A model generated the notes under the pieces. The model had not been told where the DNA came from, ran no database searches, and was given only the letters and a program-made list of their open reading frames with translations. The position numbers were made by a program, and so were the translations under genes. Source: Perkinsus marinus ATCC 50983 (taxonomy: Eukaryota; Perkinsozoa; Perkinsida; Perkinsidae). From it: 64,000 nt of DNA. Below are positions 55,690 to 64,000 of the stretch, in pieces (position 1 is the first letter of the stretch; every line of letters begins with the position of its first letter). The stretch covers positions 71,061 to 135,060 of the forward strand of contig NW_003217086.1 of assembly GCF_000006405.1 (NCBI RefSeq), in the 5' to 3' direction.

Positions 55690-56320
55690 TTATTACAACA
55701 TATTCCTATCAATTGGCATCATCTCGTGTAACAATGTTATGGTAGAAGCAGCGCATAATCCTGTTGCTGCTACTGCCGCTTCTAACTGTTCTCTCCTTAC
55801 TGTGTTGTCATTTTGCGTTATTCAATCATTAAAGAGGTGGGATTGTTCTTATCATCAACCTTGTAGTTGTCCTTTGTTGTTGTGGACGATGACGTTATCG
55901 ACATCAGCCTTCATGATATCGCCATGTTGTGGTAAAAGGGATAAGAGCATCGCTGCAGTCCCGATCAAGAGAGCGGATATCTCGACGCGCCATGTGAGAG
56001 GGGTCCGCTGGTCCCTCGGTGGGGAGGATATGTCTTGTACATGAGCGCCTGTCCGAGAGGCGCCCTTGTATATAAGGCTAGGATATAATATAGCTTTATT
56101 CGTAACGAGATTATATTTATGTATCGATAATATAGCCTATCTATAGTGGCTATATCATCACTAGCCTCTGGCAGAGGCCCTCTGCATATGAGGCTAGAGT
56201 ATATATTCATACGTATACGTCCTCTATGTATACTTATCTTGTATATGAGCCAGGTTTGTATGGGTCAGTCGTTGTCAGGAGACGGTCGATTACTCAATAA
56301 CATCATCATCGTCTGCATGG
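55690..56320. other. Intergenic with two related hairpin units
   Basis: Contains two similar hairpin-bearing segments at 56044-56090 and 56161-56205. The first has GCGCCT(7)AGGCGC, then CCTTGTATATAAGGCTAG. The second has GCCTCTG(1)CAGAGGC nested in CTAGCCTC(21)GAGGCTAG. AT-rich sequence lies between them. No gene supported. Confidence 0.5.
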
Positions 56321-56915
56321 ATGAGTCTCAGCTCGGAAGGGTCCGGTCTTGGCACTCGAAGAGAGTTGAGTCAGATGAGTAGTGTGATCGAGATTGATAA
56401 GGACTCTCTAGAAGGGGCACAGGGACAGGAGTCTGTGTTGGACAGGAGGAACTTGGATAGTGAGTGTATTGTAGCTAGAGTGGCCTGGTATGAGCGGTCA
56501 GATGGGATGAGGGCTGATGATGATGAGGATGAGTTCAACATAAGGATTCACCGGACACGTAAGCAGCGGCGGAGCTCTTGTTGTTGCTATTGTACTGGGG
56601 AGTATCACAGGTAGTTCGTTCAGCGAGGGGAAGTTGGGCCTGAGGATGTCTTCACATGAGGGCGGCTCTCACTTGATCGTTGATGGCATCAATAATGATG
56701 GGAGCATCGCGGAATGGAACAAGAGCTGCCCCGAGCTGGCCCTTAGGAAGGGCGACATGATCGTTGGGGTAAGCTGATCAGTGGTGGAGAGCAGCACAGT
56801 GAGCCCGTTGTGTCAGATCAATGAGGCTCGAGGGAACTCATCTCGGATGCTCAGGGAGTGCTCGGCTGGCCATGGCGCCCTCCGACTGACCATAAGGCGT
56901 CGTCGTACAGTGTGA
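56321..56915 (+). CDS. PDZ-domain protein, copy 1
   Basis: An ATG at 56321 opens an acidic, Ser-rich N-terminus (SQMSSVIEIDKDSLEGAQ) ending in a Cys cluster near 56580. A PDZ-like core follows: KLGLRMSSHEGG, LIVDGINNDGSIAEWNK and LALRKGDMIVG, where a GTAAGC donor occurs at about 56771. After the intron INEARGNSSRMLRECSAG leads to LRLTIRRRRTV and a TGA at 56913-56915. The order (GxDG-S-x-x-x-W-N, then GDxIV, then a helix ending in EC) fits the dinoflagellate PDZ proteins. A junction near 56600 needs a further intron. Probably binds C-terminal peptides; partner unknown. A similar gene follows at 57042. Confidence 0.6.
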
Positions 56916-57041
56916 CACGGTATCTGTTGTTGCTGTTCTCATGTTGTACCAATCCTGTCCTCCGTGTCACCATTCTGCGTCGTGTTGCAGTCTAGGCCTA
57001 AGTATCCTAGCTTGTCCCGTGTTTTGGGTACGCGACACCCT

Positions 57042-57673
57042 ATGGGGGCGAACAACTGTTGCGATCGCGAATCGACTGGTGACACTAAAGCTAAGCCGAG
57101 CAGCTACGACGAAGTAGTCGTAGCTCACGAGAGCTGGCCTGAAGCACACGATGGATTGGGCTACAGGGAGGCGCCGCCTAGTGTTAGCGAGTACGGCGGT
57201 GGTGAACTGAGTATGGAGACTTCGGTGGTTGAAGCATCACCGCCCTTAGGGGTTAGTCGACCACTACCCGCATACTCTATTGTTACCGTGTCTGTGCTTA
57301 GCCTCTGCCAGGGGTCTCACCTCGAGGGAAGAAGATGTGGATCGTAACGATTGAAAAATCAGGTGGGCGGCGGCCTCCCTGGAGGGACGATGAGTGGCAA
57401 GCAGGTGGTCGATTGGGGATTGACGTGGACCATAACGATCCCGGCTACCTGCTGGTGGAGGGTGTCACTGGAGGTGTGGTGGGAGCCTTCAATGGAGAGC
57501 ACCCAGGAGAGGCCCTTCGACCTGGCGATCACATTGTGGAGGTTGGTACCCTCTGGACCAACGGCCGAGGATGGACCTGTAGGTGAATGGTGTGCGGGGC
57601 GACTCCTTCCAGATGATAACGCGGTGCAAGGCGGATCAGCGGCTCACGATGAGCATAGAACGGGAGCTCTCTC

Positions 57674-57678
<5 letters not shown>
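57042..57678 (+). CDS. PDZ-domain protein, copy 2, with N-myristoylation/palmitoylation-type start
   Basis: Starts MGANNCCDRES at 57042: Gly2 plus Cys6-Cys7 is a typical dual lipid-anchor motif. A low-complexity linker follows (AHESWPEAHDGLGYREAP) to about 57280. The PDZ core begins at about 57330 (MWIVTIEKSGGRR), with GGRLGIDVDHNDPGYLLV, then GEALRPGDHIVEV. A 43-bp intron (57543-57585 approximately, ending CTGTAG) separates this from VNGVRGDSFQMITRCKADQ and LTMSIERELSR, with TGA at 57676-57678. The order matches dinoflagellate PDZ proteins. It is probably membrane-tethered by lipid and may be a paralogue of the gene at 56321. One internal intron near 57290 is not resolved. Confidence 0.68.

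Positions 57679-57713
<35 letters not shown>
57676..57713. repeat. (ATG/TGA)n microsatellite
   Basis: About 12 units of ATG starting at the TGA stop of the upstream PDZ gene; continues as GATGATG into 57720. Plus-frame poly-Met and minus-frame poly-Ser translations are artefacts. Confidence 0.9.
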
Positions 57714-57725
<12 letters not shown>

Positions 57726-57857
57726 TCATTGTGTGTGTGACAGTGTTTCTTGATCTCGAAGTTCAATTTTGGTGGACTTACATGGTCACAGGTCTCCATA
57801 CAGCTGCTATCGAGTTAGGGGAGGATAATAGGTCTGTCGTCAGTGTAGCAACTTCGT

Positions 57858-58354
57858 ATGGCCGACATAATGGATGACGATGATGAGATGCTCAATGATT
57901 TTATAGAATCCATCAGAAGGGCTGGGAGGCGTGCTTCGAATGATGTGCCTGTGGATCTCCTGTACGAAGGCTCAGCGTTGAAAGGGAGGTGAGGGCCGCT
58001 GAAGCGGGAGGCTGTAGTGTTAGGGGTTCTCTGATTAGGTTCCGTCTGGAGATGCCAAGTGCGGACGATTTCAAACTAACATTCGCTCTAGATGGATCCA
58101 GAAGCGACGCAACTGAGTTTGTGTTTATGCAGGAACTCATCACGACAGTGGCAGTCGGTCTCGGCAGAACGCCCTCTTGGGACGGCTTTCTTCCTTCTGA
58201 TGACGCCAAGGTGGACTCAAACGGTGTAGTCCTCGTAGCGTTCGCTACTGCAGCCAACGTGAAGGAAATGACTACGAAGTTTGCTGAGGTGAGCCAGACC
58301 GATGGCATTCTCTGTGACCCCTTCCAAGGTGCTGAGGCGGTGCCTCACGTGTAA
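57858..58354 (+). CDS. Uncharacterised protein, probably two exons
   Basis: An ATG at 57858 opens MADIMDDDDEMLNDFIESI and an acidic helix. A second coding segment (about 57978-58354) reads REVRAAEAGGCSV, SADDFKLTFALDGSRSDATE, TVAVGLGRTPSWDGFLPSD, then VVLVAFATAANVKEMTTKF. Joining needs a short intron near 57920-57975 that I could not phase. The second part has alternating strands and helices like a small sensor or ferredoxin-like fold, but I do not recognise it. It ends at a TAA at about 58352-58354. A further antisense frame is a shadow. Confidence 0.4.
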
Positions 58355-58359
58355 GGTCG

Positions 58360-59136
58360 GCGCTGCTCCCATCCATAAGATGGACAACCTGATGCGGACC
58401 ACACCACTAGCTGCTCTGCTCACAACCACCATGGACCTCGGTCGCAATTAATCAGTATTTCTCCTAGATGCTGTTATGGAGTTTGAGTCTCATATTGGAT
58501 GCTAAAGATGTGAACGAACAACTCTCGTCAGGATGCGACATACTCCTATTCCACTCAACGAATAGTGTGTACATGATCCAACATCACCACTTCCCGAAAT
58601 ACCTGTATCCGATCTCAGTACCGTTTAGAAACCTACTCGGCGAATGACGCCCTCAGTGATGGATTTACTTCGGCGGTGGAGGTTAAACTAGTGCATCCCG
58701 CCGAGTTCTTCAATTTCATCAGAGATATCGATTTTAACGATCGAGACACCAGTTCCGGTAATCGAAATCCTGCCCAACAGTTAGATGGCCGTGTCCACCT
58801 AGAGGATTCATGTATGCTTTACTGATGGCAACATGAAGTGCACCATATTAATCCTCTCCATTTCGCGAGACCCGCTCTAGGCGTATCTGGTGGAGCTGGG
58901 GAAAGGCTTTACCATAGCGAAGTGGAAGCTCTCCTGTTAAGGTTCTTTTCATCCAGAACCATAAATCTTCAAGATCGGCGTTGAATGAGACATGAACCCA
59001 AGACCAACAAACGGTGTGAAAATGATTAGGCCATCATAGAGACGACTCAGTTGAAGTAGTTACAGATGAGTGGTCATCGATACACATACTATGAAAAATT
59101 GCAGCAGCCACCTTGGCTCACCCGCTTGAAAGACGC
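58360..59136. other. Intergenic, no feature recognised
   Basis: Between the uncharacterised gene and the convergent ATP-grasp gene. I see no coherent frame, repeat or RNA. Confidence 0.5.
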
Positions 59137-60846
59137 CTACATATTCGACAAGCAATCGTCGACTATTTCAGTGCTAGTCCTTATAACCAAATCCTTAGCC
59201 TCTTGCCCATCGCTGAGAGCTACGACGATCTCGGCGATCCAGCTAGGCATGCCTTCCTCCGGTCCAACGACAACTTCTCCATCGTGGACGAGAGCACTCA
59301 GTTGGATCATACCAGGGATATCACGGAACTTGTCCAAAAACTCCGTGCTGTTGACGACGCCAGATTTGGGAGCTCCAACAAAAGAATAGGCGATGCACAT
59401 GCCAGTGGGCTGAATAGGCGGTCTCGAAGGGATACCGACCGTCATAAGCAGCTGTTCAACAACTAGGTCGACGCCGCTGACATACGTGTGGATGAGTCTA
59501 GTAGGACCACCACCCATTCTAGCATTCACTTCGATCAAACGAGGGCCACGACTGGTGAACTTGCCTTCAACATGGAAGACTCCGTTGGTGAATCCAATGG
59601 CAGCAACAGCGTCCTGAGCCATGTTTTTGAGTCCGAGGACCTTATCTTCAGGAAGAAGGGAAGGGAGAGCCGCCCAGGTCTCAGCGAAATAAGGCTCCAC
59701 CGTCGGACCGTTATCGATAACATAACAGAATCTGCATTCGCCATCGGAGAAAATACAGTCCACATCCACCTCGTCGCCATCTAGGTACTCCTCGAGCATC
59801 ATGTCTAAGGCGATGATGAGTTCAGCATTGATACCATCACCATCGATCACTTCAGAAATGGCCGAGTCCGCACGAACTCTGGTCACTCTCTCCAAGGCAC
59901 CAGCTTTGACCCTCAGTCCAGCCATCAGTCTGACGAGCTCACCATAGGTACGTCTAAGATCATCCATGTCGGTCACCTTCTGGACACCGAGAGAGGCGGC
60001 TCCAGCGATAGGCTTGAGCACTGCTGGGAACCCAACGTGTTCCCCGGCTTCCTCCAGCTGGGCCGGGTCGGTTATCAGGAAGTTCTTGATGGACGGCAGA
60101 CCCTTAGCGGTCATTATATCACGAGTTTTGTGCTTGTCACGAGCAATATCGACACACGCGACCGAAGGACCAGGGAGGCCTAGGGCCTCTGACAACCTAG
60201 CAGCCATGGGCACGGCTAGCTCGATGAAGGTGCAGATACCATCGACAGGACCTACGAGAGGGTCGTCCTTCAGCGACTTCACAGCATCCAAGGCTTGTTG
60301 GAAGACGACCTCATTGTCAGCAGCAAAGTCGATCGGGATGAACTTGGCGATGATCTGCTCAGCGACCATCTCCTCGGCCCATGAGTCCTCACCATCAATA
60401 ACGACGACCTTCACACCGAGCTCAGCCGCCCTCTGGTAAATAAACTTCTTGCCCTTGTAGCCAGCACAGAACATAGCGACAGTCGATCCACGGAGTAGCT
60501 GCTGCCTCAGTGCTTGACCTTCTTCCCCATCGTGTTCAAGAAGTTGTCGAGGAATCTGCTTGACCATTTCGAAGGTGGCCGTTGGAGCCAAATCAGCCGC
60601 AACCTTCCTGCGCTCCTCAGGGGTCATGGCATCGGGGAGGCTGGACGTCCCAAGGAACATGTCAGCCATGAACGGGGTGGACAGGTCGAGGTTGAGTTGG
60701 CCATCTTCGACGACCTCTAGACACATACCATCTAGAGAGGAAATGCTGGGGGACCGCTGATGAGGTCTGGCCAAGGGCGACTGCCATGCTCCCTCGTTGG
60801 GCCTGTTGTTAGCGACTTCGAGCGCTTCGTCAAAACTGAGAGTCAT
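59137..60846 (-). CDS. ATP-grasp ligase, carnosine-synthase-like
   Basis: Intronless, 569 residues, ATG 60846. The N-terminal segment has VAMFCAGYKGKKFIYQRA, AAELGVKVVVIDGEDSW, and ELAVPMAARLSEALGLPGPS. The ATP-grasp domain has the nucleotide-binding strand FPAVLKPIAGAASLGVQKV, then MMLEEYLDGDEVDVDCIFSD and the Mg-ligand region FHVEGKFTSRGPRLIEVNARMGGGPT. The C-terminal third holds the lid (AYSFVGAPKSGVV). This is the carnosine synthase 1/ATP-grasp amino-acid-ligase type: ATP-dependent formation of a peptide bond between a carboxylate and an amino acid. The true product is unknown. The lack of introns in an intron-rich neighbourhood and a long uninterrupted frame suggest retroposition or transfer. 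Confidence 0.9.
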   Translation of the reverse strand: MTLSFDEALEVANNRPNEGAWQSPLARPHQRSPSISSLDGMCLEVVEDGQLNLDLSTPFMADMFLGTSSLPDAMTPEERRKVAADLAPTATFEMVKQIPRQLLEHDGEEGQALRQQLLRGSTVAMFCAGYKGKKFIYQRAAELGVKVVVIDGEDSWAEEMVAEQIIAKFIPIDFAADNEVVFQQALDAVKSLKDDPLVGPVDGICTFIELAVPMAARLSEALGLPGPSVACVDIARDKHKTRDIMTAKGLPSIKNFLITDPAQLEEAGEHVGFPAVLKPIAGAASLGVQKVTDMDDLRRTYGELVRLMAGLRVKAGALERVTRVRADSAISEVIDGDGINAELIIALDMMLEEYLDGDEVDVDCIFSDGECRFCYVIDNGPTVEPYFAETWAALPSLLPEDKVLGLKNMAQDAVAAIGFTNGVFHVEGKFTSRGPRLIEVNARMGGGPTRLIHTYVSGVDLVVEQLLMTVGIPSRPPIQPTGMCIAYSFVGAPKSGVVNSTEFLDKFRDIPGMIQLSALVHDGEVVVGPEEGMPSWIAEIVVALSDGQEAKDLVIRTSTEIVDDCLSNM

Positions 60847-60849
60847 TGG

Positions 60850-61700
60850 TTAGAAAAAAAGTAGCTTCAGACCACAATGAGAACATGCTGACCTGAGGAT
60901 TTTTATGCGACACCGCGCCGATAACAGCGGAGCGAAGCGCAAGTTGCACTTTTTGATGAAGATTTTGTTAAATATCCCACTCCTGGTCGCGTGAATCTGG
61001 TAGGGTAGTTCGGTACGAACCGACCCTAGAAATACCGATCAGGGAATGACTCTCAGTTTCGCAGGGTCTGAGTGACCATCTGTAGTTGGCTAAACAGGTT
61101 CCTCCTTACCTTGATTATCCCATGATATACGGAACTAGGGGAAGATCCGATCGCCTCACGGTTTCATCTCTGCAGCGCAATTGCTAGCGAAGCGACGCGA
61201 CAATCCGCATGCTGACTTGCGTCTCCATCAACAGCCGTTATTTACCGAGGGACCTTCGAGATACAGGTGAGTCGCTACTTAAAGAGGCGCGTTTACAGGA
61301 CTTTCCACAAGATCTACGCCAGCCTTGATTTTGGTTGGCATCAGGAATACGCCACGTCTCGTAGCAAGTAATATCGTCAGGCAACTGCTATAAGCATCAG
61401 CGCTTTCGGCATGGCGTACCGTCGCCTCCCATTTGCTTTGACTCGGATGATCTCGCAGCTGGCAAGTTAGATAGAGACTACATGATCACGCGGCCATCGG
61501 ATATTCCTATGCCGTCCCTCGCTCGAAACAAGGGGAGGAGTCGATGATTCTACAATGACGGTGGCAATGACTAGGCACGTTTCAAAGAACTGGGTGCCCT
61601 GCTACAGTAGCGAACCTGCATGCATGCCTTGTTGACTTCAGTACGAAAGACCACTAGACCAGGTACTGCTGCCGTCACTACTCTTCACTAGTGGTCGTCG
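60850..61700. other. Intergenic, no feature recognised
   Basis: Upstream of the ATP-grasp gene. Only short open frames; no motif, repeat or RNA seen. Confidence 0.5.
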
Positions 61701-62520
61701 TAATCTGAGGGGTCATACAGCTGGGTGGTAGCAGGCAGACAGTCCTCGAGCGGTACTCCAACGGCTTGACGATTTTTTCGATACCTCCCATGCCGACCAA
61801 GCCAGCTCCAGTGATCTCGACTGGTCCATCCTTCGAGAGCTCATACTTTTGCCTCTACACGATCTCTTTTTATCGTTGTTTGAGGCGCTACTGTCCCCCA
61901 GCACCATACCACTCCCTGACTACATCAGGTGCTCTGATGCCGGCCCGTCTACCGTACAGTGTGTCTCGTCTCTGAGATGATGGGAGCGTTTTTGGAGTCC
62001 TACGCTCACTCAGTCCGTAGCAACGGCAGCTCCCTCGCCTAGTGGCAGTGGTAGCTCTGGAACGATGTACCACTCCGGTACGGTTCAGATTGGTCCACTG
62101 ATAGGCTGCTATTGCCGATCTCACTCACCCTCTCGCCTTCTGACCGCCATCCATTCAAGCATGTTATTATCAGTACTTTGATCAGCAGAAATCCGTCCGT
62201 GCTGAGCGCCTTCAACCACTGCTCGGTTCGATGGACAGCCCAACTACTCTGCGCCCTTCAATTCCTCCATGACTGTGGAATGGGCCATCGCGACGTTAAA
62301 TGTACCAACATATTGGGGCTAAGGAGGCTAATCTTGGTCCGCAAAACCTCCCCATTGTAAAGGAGCGGATTCGATGATAATCATGATCAAGATGGGCGGA
62401 TACTTTGCCGTATAGCATCAATCATTGGATGGACAGGCTGCGATGGGCGGCCTCGATCGATGTTCCTGACCAGGAACCTATCCTACTGTCGGATGCTCGA
62501 GGGCAGATCTTTTCTGGATC
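61701..62520 (+). pseudogene. Protein-kinase-like fragment or relic
   Basis: The only strong signal is at 62235-62330: WTAQLLCALQFLHDCGMGHRD and then VKCTNIL. This is the eukaryotic protein-kinase catalytic loop (HRDVKxxN) and the preceding helix E. Upstream at about 61760-61960 a Leu-rich frame could be another exon, but no glycine loop or VAIK motif was found. Downstream I could not find the DFG motif or later subdomains in any frame. The region may be a decayed kinase or a gene whose exons I could not join. Confidence 0.42.
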
Positions 62521-63302
62521 AAGCTGATTAGAGACTATGGGAGTAAGCGTTGGAGCACAGGTAGACTTCGTCCACTTGCTGTGATAATGGCCATGCTTTC
62601 AAACAATGGGTGAAGACGAGTACAGTGATTGCCAGTGGGAGGCCGAAGAACTCCAGGATTCACAGGTCCGCAGACACCATCTTTGATGTGGCGGCGGAAT
62701 CATCCAATCAGCTACGCGGCCGGGCGGTAGTTGAGACCCGCTGCCTCTAGAGTCAGAGATGGTTTGGGAAGTGGAGGCACCGCAACGCACGACCACTTAC
62801 TGCCCGAATTCTCGTGGGCGAACTCGGAAGAGTTGTTAATATCGCAGAGGAGTAATGATAGGAGGCCTCGAAAATCTCGGGTGATCATGTTGAGCAGGAA
62901 GAACAGCGATAGTCGACTAATGTGGTGCTCGCCCATCGAAGTTTCATTGTGTATTGTAAACCACTAGGGACCCCTCAGCATCACTCTAATATTCCACTCA
63001 CGTATCCACAGCCCTTACGGGTATTTCTTTGGATGACGTGCTCCCAGCACTAATGGTTCCATACCACTTTTCCATGAGTTACATGTGTACGGTACCCAAC
63101 TGAAGAACCTACGGAGCTTTGCATCTATTACAATTGTAACGTATCACTAGTAACAAAACGCGGTGGTTCCAAGGACTTGGAGAAAAGAGTTTCGCGGAAT
63201 ATCAGTTCATCAAGAGAAAGCTCTGGCTTCTTGTCATCACGAGCCGTAGTACTGCACAACAGGCAAGCGAGACAAACGAAAAGGGGAAGATCAGACCGCT
63301 GC
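62521..63302. other. Intergenic, no feature recognised
   Basis: Short open frames on both strands only. The stretch nearest 63302 is likely the 3' UTR of the minus-strand secreted protein. Confidence 0.45.
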
Positions 63303-63932
63303 TTAGTTCTTGCACTGATCAGGAGACAAGTCAAGGTTGAGAGCACCAGCCATTGAAACCTTGAAGACATTGGTGTTAGCGTTGTAACTGCACTTCATGA
63401 ACTCAGACAACTGCTTGGTGTTCATGCCCAAAGATTCGGCCAACTTGATGAGATCAGCATTATTCCAGTCGGGCTCGACCGTAGTGCAGTCAGACTCCAT
63501 AGTGTAGCCAATGTTCTTGGCGTTGATCATACCGGCGACATCGAGATCGAACGAGTTGTCGTGGAGCTCGACACTAGCAGGCATACCCATAGCGGAACCA
63601 CAGTACTCACCCTCGGGCTTCTTGCAGCTGGAGCTAGGGCTGCCAGCGGTAGTCTGGGAAGGGGTGGTAGTGGTTTGCTGACTCTGAGCGGGAGTAGTCT
63701 GCTCCGAGGAGGCAGTGGTAGTTTGCTGCTCGTTGTTGGAGGAGGTAGTAGTAACAACCTCAGAGGGAGTGGTAGGCTCCATGAATTTGGTAGTTGCCTG
63801 AGGGGCGATAGTAGTCGCCTTGGGGGCAACGGTAGTCGCAGCAGGAGCGGCAGTAGTGGTGCTATCATCAGAGCTGCATCCAGTCAAGGAGACGGCAATG
63901 ACCGCACTGGCAACGGCAGCGATAAACTTCAT
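63303..63932 (-). CDS. Secreted Thr-rich protein, family unknown
   Basis: Intronless, 209 residues from ATG 63932, with a TAG stop. The start was chosen because MKFIAAVASAVIAVSLTGC is a classic signal peptide; the open frame continues upstream 66 bp to an earlier ATG but without a hydrophobic leader. A mucin-like linker follows, rich in Thr/Ser/Pro (TTTAAPAATTVAPKATTI and similar), likely O-glycosylated. A Cys-containing C-terminal domain follows (KKPEGEYCGSAMG, then SDCTTVEPDWN, FMKCSYNAN, LDLSPDQC) with about five Cys, presumably disulphide-bonded outside the cell. I do not recognise the domain; secreted lineage-specific proteins of this type are common in parasitic alveolates. Confidence 0.78.
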   Translation of the reverse strand: MKFIAAVASAVIAVSLTGCSSDDSTTTAAPAATTVAPKATTIAPQATTKFMEPTTPSEVVTTTSSNNEQQTTTASSEQTTPAQSQQTTTTPSQTTAGSPSSSCKKPEGEYCGSAMGMPASVELHDNSFDLDVAGMINAKNIGYTMESDCTTVEPDWNNADLIKLAESLGMNTKQLSEFMKCSYNANTNVFKVSMAGALNLDLSPDQCKN

Positions 63933-64000
63933 CTTACGCACGATAGAGACAAGAGGAAACAAGACTATCTTCTGCCCACGGGCTCTTTTAGCTAACATGG

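Noticed and set aside
59966-60439. 157-codon plus-strand frame
   Set aside because: Antisense shadow of the ATP-grasp gene.
63561-63995. 144-codon plus-strand Gly/Ser-rich frame
   Set aside because: Antisense of the Thr-rich linker of the secreted protein.

Overview
This is a eukaryotic nuclear window, most likely from an alveolate protist close to Perkinsus or the dinoflagellates. Most genes are cut by GT-AG introns, many only 43-56 bp long. Gene density is high on both strands. The gene set includes heptatricopeptide/RAP-type organellar RNA-binding proteins, dinoflagellate-style PDZ proteins, a voltage-gated channel with EF-hands, eIF3g, Mo25, a USP14-type deubiquitinase and a MutS homologue. 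The genus is inferred from gene style only. There are two 100-N assembly gaps (14236-14335 and 45084-45183), each truncating genes.

Layout. 0-2.5 kb: no recognisable gene. 2.5-4.1 kb (-): two-domain glyoxalase I, eight exons resolved. 4.8-10.2 kb (-): one or two large multi-exon HPR/RAP-like genes. 10.9-11.9 kb (-): HAD-family phosphatase. 12.1-14.2 kb (+): USP14/Ubp6-like deubiquitinase running into a gap. 14.3-15.4 kb (-): third HPR-like gene, truncated by the same gap. 16.5-19.2 kb (-): uncharacterised exons. 19.3-22.3 kb (-): single-domain voltage-gated cation channel with EF-hands. 22.9-25.2 kb (+): LRRC40-like protein. 25.3-27.0 kb (+): two tandem Mpv17/PMP22 genes. 27.3-28.0 kb (+): small C-terminally anchored membrane protein. 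28.6-29.9 kb (-): rhomboid-like protein. 30.0-31.9 kb (-): two tandem FSH1/OVCA2 serine hydrolases. 32.4-32.8 kb: 56-bp tandem repeat. 33.5-34.8 kb (-): MFS transporter. 34.8-39.3 kb: gene-poor. 39.3-40.4 kb (+): EamA/DMT transporter. 40.7-44.3 kb (-): MutS homologue. 44.5-46.0 kb (-): SV2-like MFS transporter with a gap. 46.25-46.99 kb: 45-bp tandem repeat. 47.3-51.4 kb (+): eIF3g, a uridine kinase/UPRT-like protein and a small twin-cysteine protein. 53.5-57.7 kb (+): Mo25 and two PDZ proteins. 59.1-60.8 kb (-): intronless carnosine-synthase-like ATP-grasp enzyme. 62.1-62.4 kb (+): protein-kinase fragment. 63.3-63.9 kb (-): secreted Thr-rich protein.

The most notable non-gene signal is a family of five 151-188 bp miniature inverted-repeat elements between 5.1 and 26.2 kb. 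They have CAGTG termini and decayed 8-bp target-site duplications, as expected of non-autonomous hAT transposons. Four lie inside genes, in or next to introns; the fifth separates the two Mpv17 genes. Two tRNA-like relics and two tandem arrays sharing one core motif are also present.

The genes look like unrelated housekeeping and signalling functions. The only local groupings are recent tandem duplications (FSH1 pair, Mpv17 pair, PDZ pair) and the HPR cluster.
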